DNA of 64,000 nt, from NCBI GenBank assembly GCA_019802505.1, contig JAFMOC010000039.1, forward strand, positions 1,736,001-1,800,000, in the 5' to 3' direction. The DNA is from Corydoras sp. C115 (Eukaryota > Chordata > Actinopteri > Siluriformes > Callichthyidae). The position numbers and the translations under genes are program-made. Shown here one piece after another: positions 21,845-33,444 of the stretch (its first letter is position 1; the number at the start of each line of letters is the position of its first letter). Below the pieces are notes generated by a model that was given only the letters and a program-made list of their open reading frames with translations, had not been told where the DNA came from and did not search any database.

Positions 21845-22155
21845 ACTAGGGTTGGGGGGGGGTTCCCCATCCCCATCCCCATGCCCATCCAGGGCGGACA
21901 ACATTACACCCTGGACAGGGCACCAATTTATCGCTGTGCACTTACGAACACACACACTATAAGGGGCAATTTAGAGCATTATATTTACCTTGAATCCATG
22001 TTTTTGGACTCAGGAAGGAAACCGGGGAAGCCAGTGGAAATCCACACAGACACGGGGAGAACATGAAAACTCCACCCAGATTGGGATTCAAGTCTGGATC
22101 CCCAGCCCTGAGAACGAACATGCTAACCTCTACCTACCATGACGTGCTACCATAG
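21845..22155 (-). repeat. V-SINE-like copy, diverged
   Basis: Contains an expanded CCCCAT motif near 21867 and a G9 run. Head complement ends near 22155. Confidence 0.8.
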
Positions 22156-22752
22156 CTTAGTGCACTAGCATGCCTCCCAGACTCCTAACAGTTTCCAGCA
22201 AGTAAAAAAAAGTTGTCTGTTTTTATAGAACTTATTTAAAACTATTTAAAATACTTAAGTCTTGTCAATTTTCTATCGACTGTTGAACAGTTATTGTGCT
22301 ATTTTGTTCACTGAGACGGCATTGGCTGTTTGATTGTATACCTCATGAGAAAGTGTGATTGAGAAGAAAAGGAAAGGCACTGGCTTTGTGTAATGGTGTG
22401 GAATGGTGGGGGTTGGTGATGCTGTATAGTGATGGACACATCAGATCATTGCCTTTGTGCAACAGCTGTCACTTCATCATGCTGTATCTTGTACAAGCTT
22501 ATTTTTTTGCCATTCCTCTTCTCTTCTCACTCTTCTGCTTTCCACTAGTTCTAACACCAAACACAGGAGAATACAAAAAATCCACTTATTACTAAGTGAT
22601 ATACTGCAAGGTTTTAGGGCATTTCACACATCACAGAGACTTCACTCATACTGCCCACACATAATAAGTGTTCAGGATACATTTTTTCTGCTTTAATCAA
22701 ATATAAAAAGGTTTCAGCCCAATCTAAATAATAAAAAATTAAATGTCTAATA
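22156..22752. other. Intergenic, unassigned
   Basis: No recognised features. Confidence 0.45.
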
Positions 22753-22940
22753 GGGCAGTGCAGTGATGTCCGTGTGGGTTTCCTCCAGGTTCTCCGGTTT
22801 CCTACCGCAGTCCAAAAACATGGATTGAATGTGAATTGAATGCTCTATATTGTCCTATATTTTATTTGTGTGTGTGTGTGTGTGTGTGTGTGTTTTAGGA
22901 ATAGAGGAAGATAATGAATAGCGGAAGATAATGAATAAAC
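22753..22940 (+). repeat. V-SINE-like copy, partial
   Basis: Covers 'GTCCGTGTGGGTTTCCTCC' through a (GT)n run to a reduced tail. Head and part of the 3' body are absent. Confidence 0.75.
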
Positions 22941-23575
22941 CAATTTCTAATGATCATTAGTTTTATTAAATTAGACATTTTTTCCCTTTCCCTGGTAAAA
23001 TGTATAATTAATCTGTGAAGTCTAAATAAAAAGGTTAATGATTTTCAGAAATGTTCTTTTTGGTATGATTTGTGTTGGCGTGCATATGCATAAGCACTGG
23101 CCTTTTTCTTTTTTTAGCTCCCATATGTTACATTTTCCTAATTTTCTCCCCACCAAGGTTTATTATAACCAACATTCGTGGTAAATACATAAAAAAATAT
23201 TTTATAGATTTTGAATGTGATTGTGCAGTGGACTTAAAATTACCCATTTGTGTTCTAATGAGTTTATTTAAATGCAAGCAATGTCATTTATGCTTATAAA
23301 CATGAACAAATCTGGGCATATGGTGAGTAGGTTTGTACTGAAATGCTGTAAGACATCTTCGGAGTAACTTTATTTCCACAATGTTAAGCACGTTTTACTG
23401 ATTTGTAAGTTATTTTATAATTTCTTAAAGGGATTTAGATGATAAAGTTGTCTCAGTCATATAGATTCTAAACATTCTTTTCCAGAGGTTCTGTAATCAG
23501 TTTATTCTGTATCTATTTTAAAATGTATTCTTAGTTAAAGATTCATCTCATTGACTTCTACTTAATGCTTTACAG

Positions 23576-24233
23576 GGACTGGGAAGAGGGAGGAGGGGGG
23601 CTTGGTTCCCCATGCCCATCCAGATGAGGACGTTTCAGGCACTGGGCAGCGGGCCCAATCCGTCGTTGGACTAGTTAATTCATGTTACATGAATGTGAGT
23701 ATCACTGTTGCCTGAGTTCCCAAAGCACAAAATCTGTCTGCCCTCTGTGAACGACTGGCAACCTGTCTTGGTCTCCCAACTTGGGCTCCTCCATTACGCT
23801 AATGGATTATTTATGATTCTAATAGATGATTTAGTTTAATATTATTGCGCTTAATGTTAAGGTTTTTTTCAACTTATGTATTATAATAACACGACGAATG
23901 GACCATCTGTATAAACTGCAAACTCCCCCCTGGTATTAATAAAATGTTTTGATTCTGAAAAAAGAAAAATAATGTTTTGGGCACTGGGCAGAAACACCCA
24001 GGACAGGGCGCCAATTCATTGCTGGGAACATTCACTCATTCGCACACTTTATATGGGGCAATTTAGAGCATTTAGGTTGTCCAGGTTTTTAGACTGTGAG
24101 AGAAAACTGTAGAACCCAGAGGAAACCCACATGAACACAGGGAGAACATGGAAATTCCACCCAGATTGGGATTCGAACCCGAATCCCCAGTGCTGAGAGG
24201 AGAACATGTTAACCACTTGGTCACCATGACGCC
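23576..24233 (-). repeat. V-SINE-like copy, interrupted
   Basis: The 3' part (23576-23668) and the rest (23975-24233) are separated by about 300 bases that include 'AATAAAATGTTTTGATTCTG' near the right edge. The element looks split by a later insertion. Confidence 0.65.
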
Positions 24234-24990
24234 TTCTCTTAACATATCAAGATTTATTTTTTTGGCGTAGATTAGAGGAGATTGAATTTAATTTGATTTG
24301 GCACAGTTTAACACCAGATGTCCTTCCTGTTGCAACTCTTCTATTTATACAGCACTGATACATACACTCCCAATGGCTAGGACAATTTAATATCTCCAAT
24401 TTAACTACAGGCTCCACATTGTGTGTAACTGATGGAGGGAGTAACTGTCCATGAGTGATCCTGCTGGAAGCTATTGCACAAGCGTGTAGTCAAACTGCTG
24501 TAAGGTAGAATTATGGTACACTGTACTGTACGTTGGGGTTGCTGCTTTATGCTGGGAGAGGGAATAAGGATTAAAATCTAGAAATAAATCTCTATGAAAA
24601 TCTGACAGTGAGATAAAAGCGCTGTGTGCATGCGACAAGCTGATTTTGTGGCAAGTTTTTGTTTGTGTGTAGCCGGGTGTGAGGGACTGCATGTATTGTA
24701 TAATGAGAGGTTTAATTTGAGTTGAAGCAGCAACAGGGGAGCAGAGAAATAACAAGCGTGGATATTTATATCTGCATCATGAATTCAATCCCTCCTCTTT
24801 TCAGTAAATGTCATCTTATAGTAGCACATGTTCGCTTTATTTCTTTAGTCTTTCTTATTCTTTATGTTTTCTTTTTTTCCCAAGTTCTCTGATTTGGGTC
24901 ACTGACTGACTTAGAGACAACAGAGTCGGCCTATAAACAGCTACCCCCTCCCATTTCAACACACACAAAGTGCAATACACAGTTTCTTAA
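24234..24990. other. Intergenic, unassigned
   Basis: 24880-24960 is non-repetitive and moderately GC. No gene seen. Confidence 0.45.

Positions 24991-25074
<84 letters not shown>
24991..25074. repeat. (CA)n microsatellite
   Basis: About 41 CA units. Confidence 0.97.
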
Positions 25075-25079
<5 letters not shown>

Positions 25080-25734
25080 CTTATGGGCTCTGTAGCTACG
25101 TTATTTTTTTCGTTATATTTTTGCACCTTCTGTCTTCAAACATATACCTTAGATAAAATAAAATAAAATAAAATAAAAAGACAAAGAAGGTTTTAATATT
25201 TTTTTCATTCGATTTTTTTAAGCACCTGCATGTACTTCTGCATGTGACATTTTCTTTTTTTTCCCTCTCTTTTCTTTTTTTTACATTGCCTCCTCATGTT
25301 TTAATGACAGTTGACATTTAATCAGTAAGGCTGCTTTATTATTTTAGTTAGGGTAATTAAAGTTGCAAATATTAACATTTAATGTTAAATATGAACTTAA
25401 TTTAAAAAAGAAAAAAATATGTACAGAAAAAGTTGATCAATGATCCAATATAGTCTGTATTGATTAGAGGGAGGAATTAAGCACCCAAAAATCAATAAGC
25501 ATAATGTGCATGCTCCATCTGCTGGCCTTTGTCTTTATTCACTGACAATGAACATGAGAGTTTGCAGACTCACAACTCAATTATGTGTGTATGTAAGGAC
25601 ATGCATTAATCAAAAAAGGAAGCAAGAGGCTGATAAGATCTCTAAAGCAACACGGCCACAGACAGGACACTTTAAAATGTTGACCTCAATAGACAACTGA
25701 CCCTCAAAAAATTCTACTTCATTCCTAAAGTTGA

Positions 25735-26015
25735 GTGCACAGTAGCTTAGTGGATCTCAGCGCTGCGTTCAAATTCCAATCTGAATGGAGTTTCCATGTT
25801 CTCTCTGTCTGCATGGGTTTTCTCAACATGGATTCCAGATATAATGAATGCTCTTAATTACCCCAGATAGTGTGTTTGTGTGTGTGTGAGTGAGTGTGCC
25901 TAGCGATAGATTGGCGCACTGTCCTGGGTGTGTCTGCCCAGCACCTAAAACCTTTCCCCCTGAATGGTTCCTTACCCACTAGTCCCAAGTATAGGATTAA
26001 GCGGATTAAGATAAT
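25735..26015 (+). repeat. V-SINE-like copy, diverged, shortened head
   Basis: Head lacks the segment between AGTGG and TCTCAGCGCTG. Tail is AATTAATTAATT rather than GAAT. Confidence 0.8.
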
Positions 26016-26507
26016 TAATTAATTGAACTCTTCCCATTTGCCTTAACCTGTTAAATTTAGGTTAAAATGGTTTGTTCATTACAGTGGATATGTAAACGTA
26101 TTTTTATGTAGAGAACAAAAATTTTTTACCAAAGCAGTATATGAAATTGAATGGTAAATTACATGCAATTACATTAAATCTGAGCTTATTGGCTGTATTG
26201 CAAATTGCAAATGTTTTCATCAGCAGAGAATGAGAATCTGTTTGATGACGTTGGATGTGGCGCCAAATACTGAGCAGATTATGCTAAACTGTACTGAAAC
26301 TGCACATTCAAACCACATAACGTGGTACTTACACCTACAATTGCTTTTTATAACATTCAATTGGTATGTATTCTCAGCTACAACAGCTGTTGTTATGCTG
26401 GGAACTCAAATGATGTCGTAGTATCTGGTTCATATTTAAAGCATGACAAACCTTCTACATGTATGACTGCAAAGGTTTGAACTATCTTCTGTCCTGTAAA
26501 TGTGTAT

Positions 26508-26812
26508 CCATCCATTTATTATCTTTCACTTAGTCTGATACTAGGGACTAGGGTTCCCCATGCCCACCCAGGAGAGAAAGTTTCAGGCACTGGGCGCCAA
26601 TCTATCCCTGGGGACATACTCACTCACACAAAACCACACACACACACACACACACACACACTAATTCACCTTGAATTCATGTTTTTGGACTGTGGAAGGA
26701 AACCGGAGAACCCGGAGGAAACTCACAAGCATACAGAGAGAACCTGAAAGCTCCAGCCAGATTGGGATTCGAACATGGATAAAGGCGCTAACCACTAAGC
26801 CACTGTGTAATT
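26508..26812 (-). repeat. V-SINE-like copy
   Basis: Antisense copy with an internal (CA)n. Complement of the head ends near CCACTGTG. Confidence 0.85.
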
Positions 26813-26837
26813 GTATATAATAAAGATTAAATAAGAA

Positions 26838-26872
<35 letters not shown>

Positions 26873-27765
26873 ATCTGTAAATGGAAAACTATGTTTACAT
26901 TAAAAAAAGAAAACACCACCATCCAAATAATCCCTACTCTGTAGTTGTGTTATGGGAACTGGAACATTACATCTGAGAATAAAGTGAACTTAAAAACTAC
27001 ACAGAGGAACAGATAGATTATAGTCTTATAGATAATAAAACGAAATACCAAATGCATCTACTGTATATAGTTAGTAGTACTAATAATAAGTATATAAATG
27101 CATAAATAATAAGTGGACTATGAGTATGACAATGAGGTTACCTAATTTGTCCGTACCATTTCATTTAAATAATGTAAGACCCGTCACGATCACAAGACGG
27201 ATTGCTTGACTCTTGCTTGCATCCATGGGTATTGTCTGTAGTGAGTATTTTAGTTTTCCTGTGAATGAGTGTTTTTGTGTGACTGACATTGTGTGTGAGT
27301 GTGTGTGAGTGAAGAGAGAATGAGAAGCCCTCTAGGAATTACTCAGCAGTCACATAGTGTAAGCTTCATGTCAAAATGTATACTATAAGCCTGCTCTAAA
27401 TAATGAGCATGCAGACTTCATAATCTCATAATCCTCTAAATGTAGCAATGACATCACCCCGCTGCAGACAATAAGTGCCCACACACATACAAAATGACTG
27501 TTACAGTTTAGTACATTCATCTATTAAATGAAGAATTATTCATTAGAAAACAAAATACATCGTTTTCTAGCTTTTCAAATAAATGAATTGTTAAAGAATG
27601 AATGCTCTGCAAATGCAAGATGGACTTTGTGACTGTATGAGCCAATTACTGTTGCCTATATAAGTGTAGTAGAAAAATGGACTGAAACCAGGTCACTGAA
27701 GATGAGCAGTAACAATTCTGTCTGCTGTGCTTCAGTGCTGCCCAGTCAGCTAAGGTACAAAACGC
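26813..27765. other. Intergenic, mostly unique
   Basis: 27170-27480 has no visible repeat homology and mixed composition. No ORF. Possible conserved non-coding DNA, unproven. Confidence 0.35.

Positions 27766-27809
<44 letters not shown>
27766..27809. repeat. (GT)n microsatellite
   Basis: About 22 units. Confidence 0.95.
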
Positions 27810-27810
<1 letters not shown>

Positions 27811-28079
27811 CAGTGTGTCTGCTCTGTTACCTTTAACAACATGAACCATCATGTATATTTTCAGAAGAAAACTCACTTACTGGCACAAGGATAGTCTCCA
27901 GAGCTATAGCTTTACACATTTAAAATTAGACTTCTTATTTACGTCCTTGTCAATTGTCATAGCATGGATTCCAGTAGGCAGTAAAGTCATTCTTTAGAAA
28001 CATTGACCCATGCAAACAAGAAAGCTTCACACTGTGACCGCAAATTAGTCTGAGGTACTAACATCCTCTGTTGTACTGT

Positions 28080-28400
28080 GTCCCAGTAAGATCAGGGAAG
28101 CAAGGGGAATTCACTGACATCGTCTCGTAACCAATCCATGACTAGACGACCCTTGTGGGAAAGAGCATTGTCCTGCTGAAAGTGTCCTTCTGTTGTAAAG
28201 TAAAACAGCTGCCATGAAGGAATAGATGGTCAGGCACAATACTTCGGTACAACCTGCCGTGCAAACGTCTATCCGAATTTATCAAAGTACAAAGAAAATT
28301 AGCATGCAAGTAGTTCAACAAAACATCACTGTTTCTTAAAACTGATTGAGCCGTTTGTCCAGCCGTGACATCATAAGACAAAAATGTCTGACCACTTCAC
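28080..28400 (-). repeat. Possible decayed DNA-transposon-derived repeat
   Basis: Phrases such as 'GAAAGAGCATTGTCCTGCTG' resemble antisense pieces of common fish DNA transposons. Low certainty. Confidence 0.3.
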
Positions 28401-28452
28401 ATTCGTATTAATCAGTTTAAATCATGTAACATTTAAAGAAAATACAGATTAA

Positions 28453-28716
28453 CCAATCTGTCGCTGGGCACTCACTCACTCACTCATTCACTCATTCACT
28501 CACTCACTCACTCACTCACTCACTCATTTGGTCATTTATTGGACGCTTTTATCCAAAGCGACTTACAAGGTGAGCACAGGGTTAATCATAACATCCCTGG
28601 AGCAGTGAGGGTTAAGGGTCTTGCTTAAGGACCCACACTGGTAACTTCAGTGGACCTGGGATTTGAACCCCCAACCTTCGGATTGATAGCCCAACACCCT
28701 AACCACTGAGCTACTG

Positions 28717-28747
<31 letters not shown>

Positions 28748-28962
28748 ACACACCAAGACACAGACAATGTAGGGGTAAATTAGAACAGTCAATATACCTT
28801 GAATCCATGTTTTTGGACTGTGGGCAGAAACCCGATAACCTGGAGGAAACCCACGCAGACACAGGGAGAACATGGAAACTCCACCCAGATTGACATTTCA
28901 ACCTGGATCCCGAGCGTCGAGAGGCGACTGTGCTAACCACTAAGCCATCATGCCACTCAGTT
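28453..28962 (-). repeat. V-SINE-like copy split by an inserted second-family SINE
   Basis: 28453-28526 holds its 'ACCAATCTGTCGCTGGGCAC' part and an expanded (ACTC)n. After the insertion, 28733-28962 resumes with (CA)n and continues to the head complement. Confidence 0.85.
28527..28723 (-). repeat. Second SINE family, complete copy nested in a V-SINE
   Basis: Runs from the tail (CATTTGGTCATTTATTGGACG) to the head complement (TGAGCTACTGCC). A C17 run marks the right junction. Confidence 0.9.
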
Positions 28963-29496
28963 TCAAGATTCATCAGTCTTGAATTGCTCTTCTAAAAATA
29001 ATCGAATTTTTGATCATTAAGTACTAAATCCATCCCTGAGCCAAAGCTCACCAGCTGCTTCCCATATGTGGAAATGTCCTGAAAACAAAGTAGTGTGCAT
29101 ATTAAAAAGTTTTAAAAGATTATATTTGAACATTGTATTTGCGTATGTGCATCCCAAAACTAGCCCTGTCCACTCAAATGTTGAGCACTACAGACTCTCT
29201 TGGCAATAGAGATAATCATCCATCAGACATGTCCCGTCTGTTCACGCAGCACGTGTGAATATGTGAATATGTATCCAGTCCCAGTGACAGCAGATGTGCT
29301 TCAGCACATGGCCACCTGCCTGCTATTCTAAAGGGTGGGCTGCAGGGGTGGGGCAGGATGGGTGGGGGATTAATGTGCTGAGCTGGCAGGGCTACGCCAC
29401 GGGGAGCCCAAAAGCGCCTGATTAAAATGCGCAACAGAGACGGGCGTGCAACAAAAATGACCTGTGAGAGTCCCCTCCCTCAGGCTCTCCCCCGCA
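28963..29496. other. Unique intergenic block including a GC-richer stretch
   Basis: 29216-29480 is clearly GC-richer than surrounding DNA, free of recognised repeats and about 4 kb upstream of celsr3. It contains E-box-like CACGTG (29250-29255). Candidate distal regulatory sequence only. Confidence 0.35.
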
Positions 29497-29700
29497 AATG
29501 CGCGCGCACACACACACACACAAACACACACACCTGATGACCACAAGGCATAGCTATTCTAAGTTACCATGGGAACACAGAGTTAGAAACAGGCTGTTTC
29601 TTTGGTGTTTGTGTGTGCGTGTATGTGTGCATGTGCGCATGCTTGTGTTTGTGTGTTTGTGTGTGTGTGTGTATGCATGTGTGAGTGTGTGTGGGTTATG
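29497..29700. repeat. CA-rich and TG-rich low-complexity tracts
   Basis: (CA)n at 29508-29533 and an interrupted TG tract at 29606-29700. Confidence 0.85.
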
Positions 29701-29946
29701 CTACCCCCCTGAGATTTGATTTGTTGGTTGGATAGTAAAGGGTCGCCACACAGCTCACTATGCGTGAGCTCTTTCCCTTTTAATTCTCTTTGTGGTGAAG
29801 CCACGTTTTTAATTATGACAATGCAAAAGCTTAAAAATACAACCAAATTGACACCATAATTAAATAACCTGCCATTTTATTGACATACATCTGCAGATTG
29901 ACAATGAACCGGGATGGTATAAAATTTAGGATTTTTAGTTATTTTA

Positions 29947-29992
29947 TATGAAATTTACATTTAGTCATTTAGCAAACTTTTATCCAAAGCAA
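29947..29992 (-). repeat. Second SINE family, tail fragment
   Basis: Only 'CATTTAGTCATTTAGCAAAC' plus 'TTTTATCCAAAGC' remain, next to a V-SINE-like copy. Confidence 0.7.
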
Positions 29993-30324
29993 TGTGGATT
30001 TTATCTTTCGCTTAGTCCTCTTTTGGGGGTGGGGGTGGGGTTCCCCACGCCCCTCCGGGGGGGGTCCTCATGCCCGTCCGGGGGAGAACATTTCGGGCGC
30101 TGCGCAGATACACTCAGGTCACCAATCTATCACTGGGCACAGACACTCACACCCTCTATATGGGAACATTCAATTTAACTTGAATCTATGTTTTTCGGCT
30201 GTGGGAGGAAACTGGAGAACCCGGAGGAAACCCACGTTTCAGGGAGAACGTGGAAACTCCACCCAGATTCAAACCCCCCACCCTGAGAGATCAATGTGCT
30301 AACCACTTAGACACCATGTCACCT
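29993..30324 (-). repeat. V-SINE-like copy with local duplication
   Basis: The 'CCCC.TGCCC.TCCGGGG' segment occurs twice in tandem near 30040-30085, a private duplication. Confidence 0.85.
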
Positions 30325-31334
30325 TTAATTATAAACTAAATTATTATAAAGATGAGCAGAATTGTGAGCGTTATGTCATATCCTTGAATCAACGTTTGAA
30401 TTTTTCAGGCTGTTTTTATGCCTTTTGTCAAATGAGTGCTGGGGTAGGATTTGGCATCCTTGGCATGGTATAAAATAATCGAAATGAACAGCTTAGTTAA
30501 TAAATAAGTAAATGAACAAGTGCAGTATCACTAGAGCAGGGTAAGTGCAGGCTGCTGGAGACTTTTAATTTGCATTTTTAAGGCTGATGTCTCACTCTGT
30601 GTTATTGTGACTGAAGGTGATAAAAAAAAAAAAAAAACTTGGTGTATGGTGACTTACAAAAATGTTTTCCATGTAATGTTCATGTTAATCCTACTAGGTG
30701 TCTGTAGGACGGAATAAAGAAGAGCCTGCATGTCTTTACAGACAGGTAAAGTGCTTAGTTTGCAGGATGATACATATTTGCGATCATGCCACCATACATG
30801 CAGACACCTCAGTGGATTAAAGCAGAATGTCATAGTAAGCCATTGGTACCTGTGCCAAAAAAGACAATCCTGCAGATGTGCTTTTATGGGATTTCCTCCT
30901 CTTCGCAGCTAATGGGATTAAGACTGCCATGACTGCATAATGTCAACACGGCAGCAGGAGACCCATCCACAGACACACATACAACATGTACAGTGATATG
31001 CATAACATGAAGCTTACTCAAAGAGGATTTTACTTAAAAGACATGAGACACGAAGCTTGAAATACAATTACGTAGCTCAGTTCAGTCAAGGTTTCTCCTA
31101 AATTTTTGATTTCCTCTCACTGCATTTAAAAGATACTAAGTTGTAAACACTAAATTGCCCCAGGTATGAATGCATACTTTCTGCACAGTGTTGGGTGAGG
31201 TTTCCTAACCTTCTCTAGAATGGACTCTGCATCACCACCCGAGCCTTAAAAAGATAAGTGGCTTAAAAATGTAAGAAAATACAAATTATGTTTGTTCTGT
31301 TAATTGGTCATGATACTTATGGTTCGCTCATCAC
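30325..31334. other. Unique intergenic block
   Basis: About 1 kb without recognised repeats or convincing ORF. An A15 run is near 30622. Confidence 0.45.
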
Positions 31335-31434
31335 ATTATGTTTCGCTTAATCCTATACTAGGGTCGGGGAGGTTTCCTATGCCCATCTAGTGGAGAATGT
31401 TTCAGGCATTGGACAGATACACCGAGGACAGGGC

Positions 31435-31474
<40 letters not shown>

Positions 31475-32022
31475 TATAAGGGCAATTTAGCGCCTCTCAG
31501 CACTGGGGATCCTGGTTCGAATCCCATTCGGGGTGGAGTTTCCATGTTCTCCCTGTGTCTGTGTGGGTATCCTCCAGGTTTTTCAGTTTTCTCCCACATT
31601 CAAAAAACATGGATTCAAGATAAGTTGAATGCTCTAAATTGACCCATTTACAGTGTATTTGTGTGTTTCTGTGTGAGTGAGTGTGAGTGTGCCCAGTGAT
31701 AGATTAGCACCTTGTCCTGGGTGTATCTGCCCAGTGCCCGAAACATTGTCCCCTGGATGGGCATGGGGAACCCCCATGAGCCTAGTAAAGCATTATGTGG
31801 AAGATTATGAATGAATGAATGAATAAATGAATGAATGAATGAATGAATGAATGAATGAATTTAGAACAGCCAATTTACCTTGAATCCATGTTTTTAGACA
31901 TTGGGAGCAAACCTTTCACGGACAAGGGGAGAACATGGAAACTCCAACCAGATCAAGATTTGAACCTAAATCCCCATCATTGAGAGGTGAATATGCTAAC
32001 CACTATGCCATTGTGACACCCT
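31335..32022 (-). repeat. V-SINE-like copy split by another V-SINE-like copy
   Basis: Left part is 31335-31490, right part 31859-32022. The break is at GGCAATTTAG, and AATTTAG is repeated at the right junction. Confidence 0.88.
31491..31851 (+). repeat. V-SINE-like copy, 5'-truncated, nested
   Basis: Starts inside the head at CGCCTCTCAGCACTGG and ends in an expanded (GAAT)n. Inserted in opposite orientation into an older relative. Confidence 0.88.
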
Positions 32023-32069
32023 TTTATTAATTTAATATAATTATTATCATTATTTTTGTTGATGATAGT

Positions 32070-32200
32070 AGTGAGTGGGTGAGTGAGTGGGTGAGTGGGT
32101 GAGTGGGTGAGTGGGTGAGTGGGTGAGTGAGTGAGTGAGTGAGTGAGTGAGTGAGTGAGTGAGTGGGTGAGTGGGTGAGTGAGTGGGTGGGTGGGTGAGT
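32070..32200. repeat. (GAGT/GGGT)n tandem repeat
   Basis: About 130 bases of 4-bp units. A shorter (GAGT)n is at 32613-32655, so each cassette copy is preceded by the same repeat. Confidence 0.95.
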
Positions 32201-32271
32201 TGTATAAGGTGTTGTCGCAGTTTTCAGTAAAGGAAAAAATTTCCTCTATGTTTCTATATGTGGACCATGGA

Positions 32272-32279
32272 TGACGTCA
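32272..32279. promoter_or_regulatory. Palindromic CRE (TGACGTCA), copy 1
   Basis: Perfect consensus for CREB/ATF dimers, flanked GA-TGACGTCA-CAGG. Exactly retained in copy 2. Confidence 0.6.
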
Positions 32280-32332
32280 CAGGTGGACAGCAATAGACAA
32301 AAAAAAGGCTGCAACCCCTCAGCTGTTATGCA

Positions 32333-32351
32333 ATGCAAATGTAATGCAAAT
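32333..32351. promoter_or_regulatory. Paired POU octamers (ATGCAAAT), copy 1
   Basis: Two perfect octamers at 32333-32340 and 32344-32351, 11 bases start to start, about one helical turn. Confidence 0.5.
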
Positions 32352-32729
32352 TTAAATACATTTTAGGTCATTTTTTTATACACATTTATACATTAAGTAT
32401 ATATTTTTGTGTTAATAAATGCAAGTTAGCACTTTAAGGCTTCCTTATAAACAAAATGTAATTATTATATTGACTTAATCTATGTAAACTCAGACTTATG
32501 CATAGGTCTTTAAAGAAAATCTTATTCATTCAGTGTTTTCTGTTGCTTTATCAATATTTAGACTGGTTACGATATGTGTGGAGGCTTGGGTTGGAGGAGT
32601 GGTGCTTACATGGACGAGTGAGTGAGTGACTGAGTGACTGAGTGAGTGAGTGAGTTGTTGTATAAGGTGTAGTCTTAGTTTTCAGTAAAGGAAAAAATTT
32701 CCTCTATGTTTCTATATGTGGACCATGGA

Positions 32730-32737
32730 TGACGTCA
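32730..32737. promoter_or_regulatory. Palindromic CRE (TGACGTCA), copy 2
   Basis: About 715 bases upstream of the celsr3 ATG, same flanks as copy 1. Confidence 0.6.
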
Positions 32738-32800
32738 CAGGTGGACAGCAATAGACAAAAAAAGGCTGCAACCCCTCAGTTCTTATGCAAAGCAAATGTA

Positions 32801-32808
32801 ATGCAAAT
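32801..32808. promoter_or_regulatory. POU octamer (ATGCAAAT), copy 2
   Basis: The second octamer is intact. The partner at 32790-32797 reads AAGCAAAT, one change from consensus. Confidence 0.5.
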
Positions 32809-33065
32809 TTAAATACATTTTAGGTCATTTTTTATACACATTTATACATTAAGTATATATTTTTGTGTTAATAAATGCAAGTTAGCACTTTAAGGCTTCC
32901 TTATAAATAAATGTAATTATTATATTGACTTAATCTATGTAAACTCGGACTTATCCATAGATATTTAAAAAAAATCTTATGCTTTGCTTTGTTATCAATA
33001 TTTAGACTGGTTACGTTATGTGTGGAGGCTTGGGTTGGAGGAGCGGTCCTTACATGGACTATTCT

Positions 33066-33066
<1 letters not shown>

Positions 33067-33129
<63 letters not shown>

Positions 33130-33149
33130 GAGAGAGGGAGAGAGAGGAG
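33067..33149. repeat. (GA)n tract upstream of or within the celsr3 leader
   Basis: About 80 bases of almost pure GA on the + strand, 300 bases before the start codon, at the boundary between AT-rich cassette DNA and the GC-rich leader. GAGA tracts often keep promoters open. Confidence 0.95.
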
Positions 33150-33214
33150 GCACCGTAAGAACGGAGGGAGCCAGAGGGGGAGGACTGATAGTAGCACCGG
33201 TTCTTCTGTGAGCC

Positions 33215-33444
33215 ATGTTGGATGCGCGTGTGGAGGGAGGATGCTGCTGCCGGACCGCTGCTAGTGCGAGCTGCACCGATCACCGCGAGTAGATGCGAGC
33301 TTCCCGGGAGCACCGAGACAGCAGACCGGGGAGCACGGCGGAAGGTGTCGGGCGGTGCCGGAGGAGCAAGGAAGGGATCGGGGGTGCGAGTCACAGAGAC
33401 CGGAGAGAGGGAGAAAAGGGGAGAGAAAGGAACTGGCCACACTA

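Larger units (their letters stand above)
32200..32614. repeat. Promoter-proximal cassette, copy 1
   Basis: About 410 bases nearly identical to 32657-33060. Shared landmarks in order: TTGTATAAGGTGT, TTTTCAGTAAAGGAAAAAAT, GGACCATGGATGACGTCACA, octamers, 'GGAGGCTTGGGTTGGAGGAG', CTTACATGGAC. Confidence 0.93.
32657..33060. repeat. Promoter-proximal cassette, copy 2
   Basis: Follows (GAGT)n and ends directly before the (GA)n tract. It differs from copy 1 by scattered substitutions and a few small indels. Confidence 0.93.

Noticed and set aside
32070..32200. Regular repeats resembling an array (CRISPR-like spacing)
   Set aside because: Simple 4-bp GAGT/GGGT tandem repeat without spacers, in a vertebrate genome.
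33355..33444. Upstream extension of the celsr3 frame starting at GTG 33355
   Set aside because: The frame is open back to the stop at 33262, but it has no ATG before 33445, and the 33445 start gives a proper signal peptide directly.
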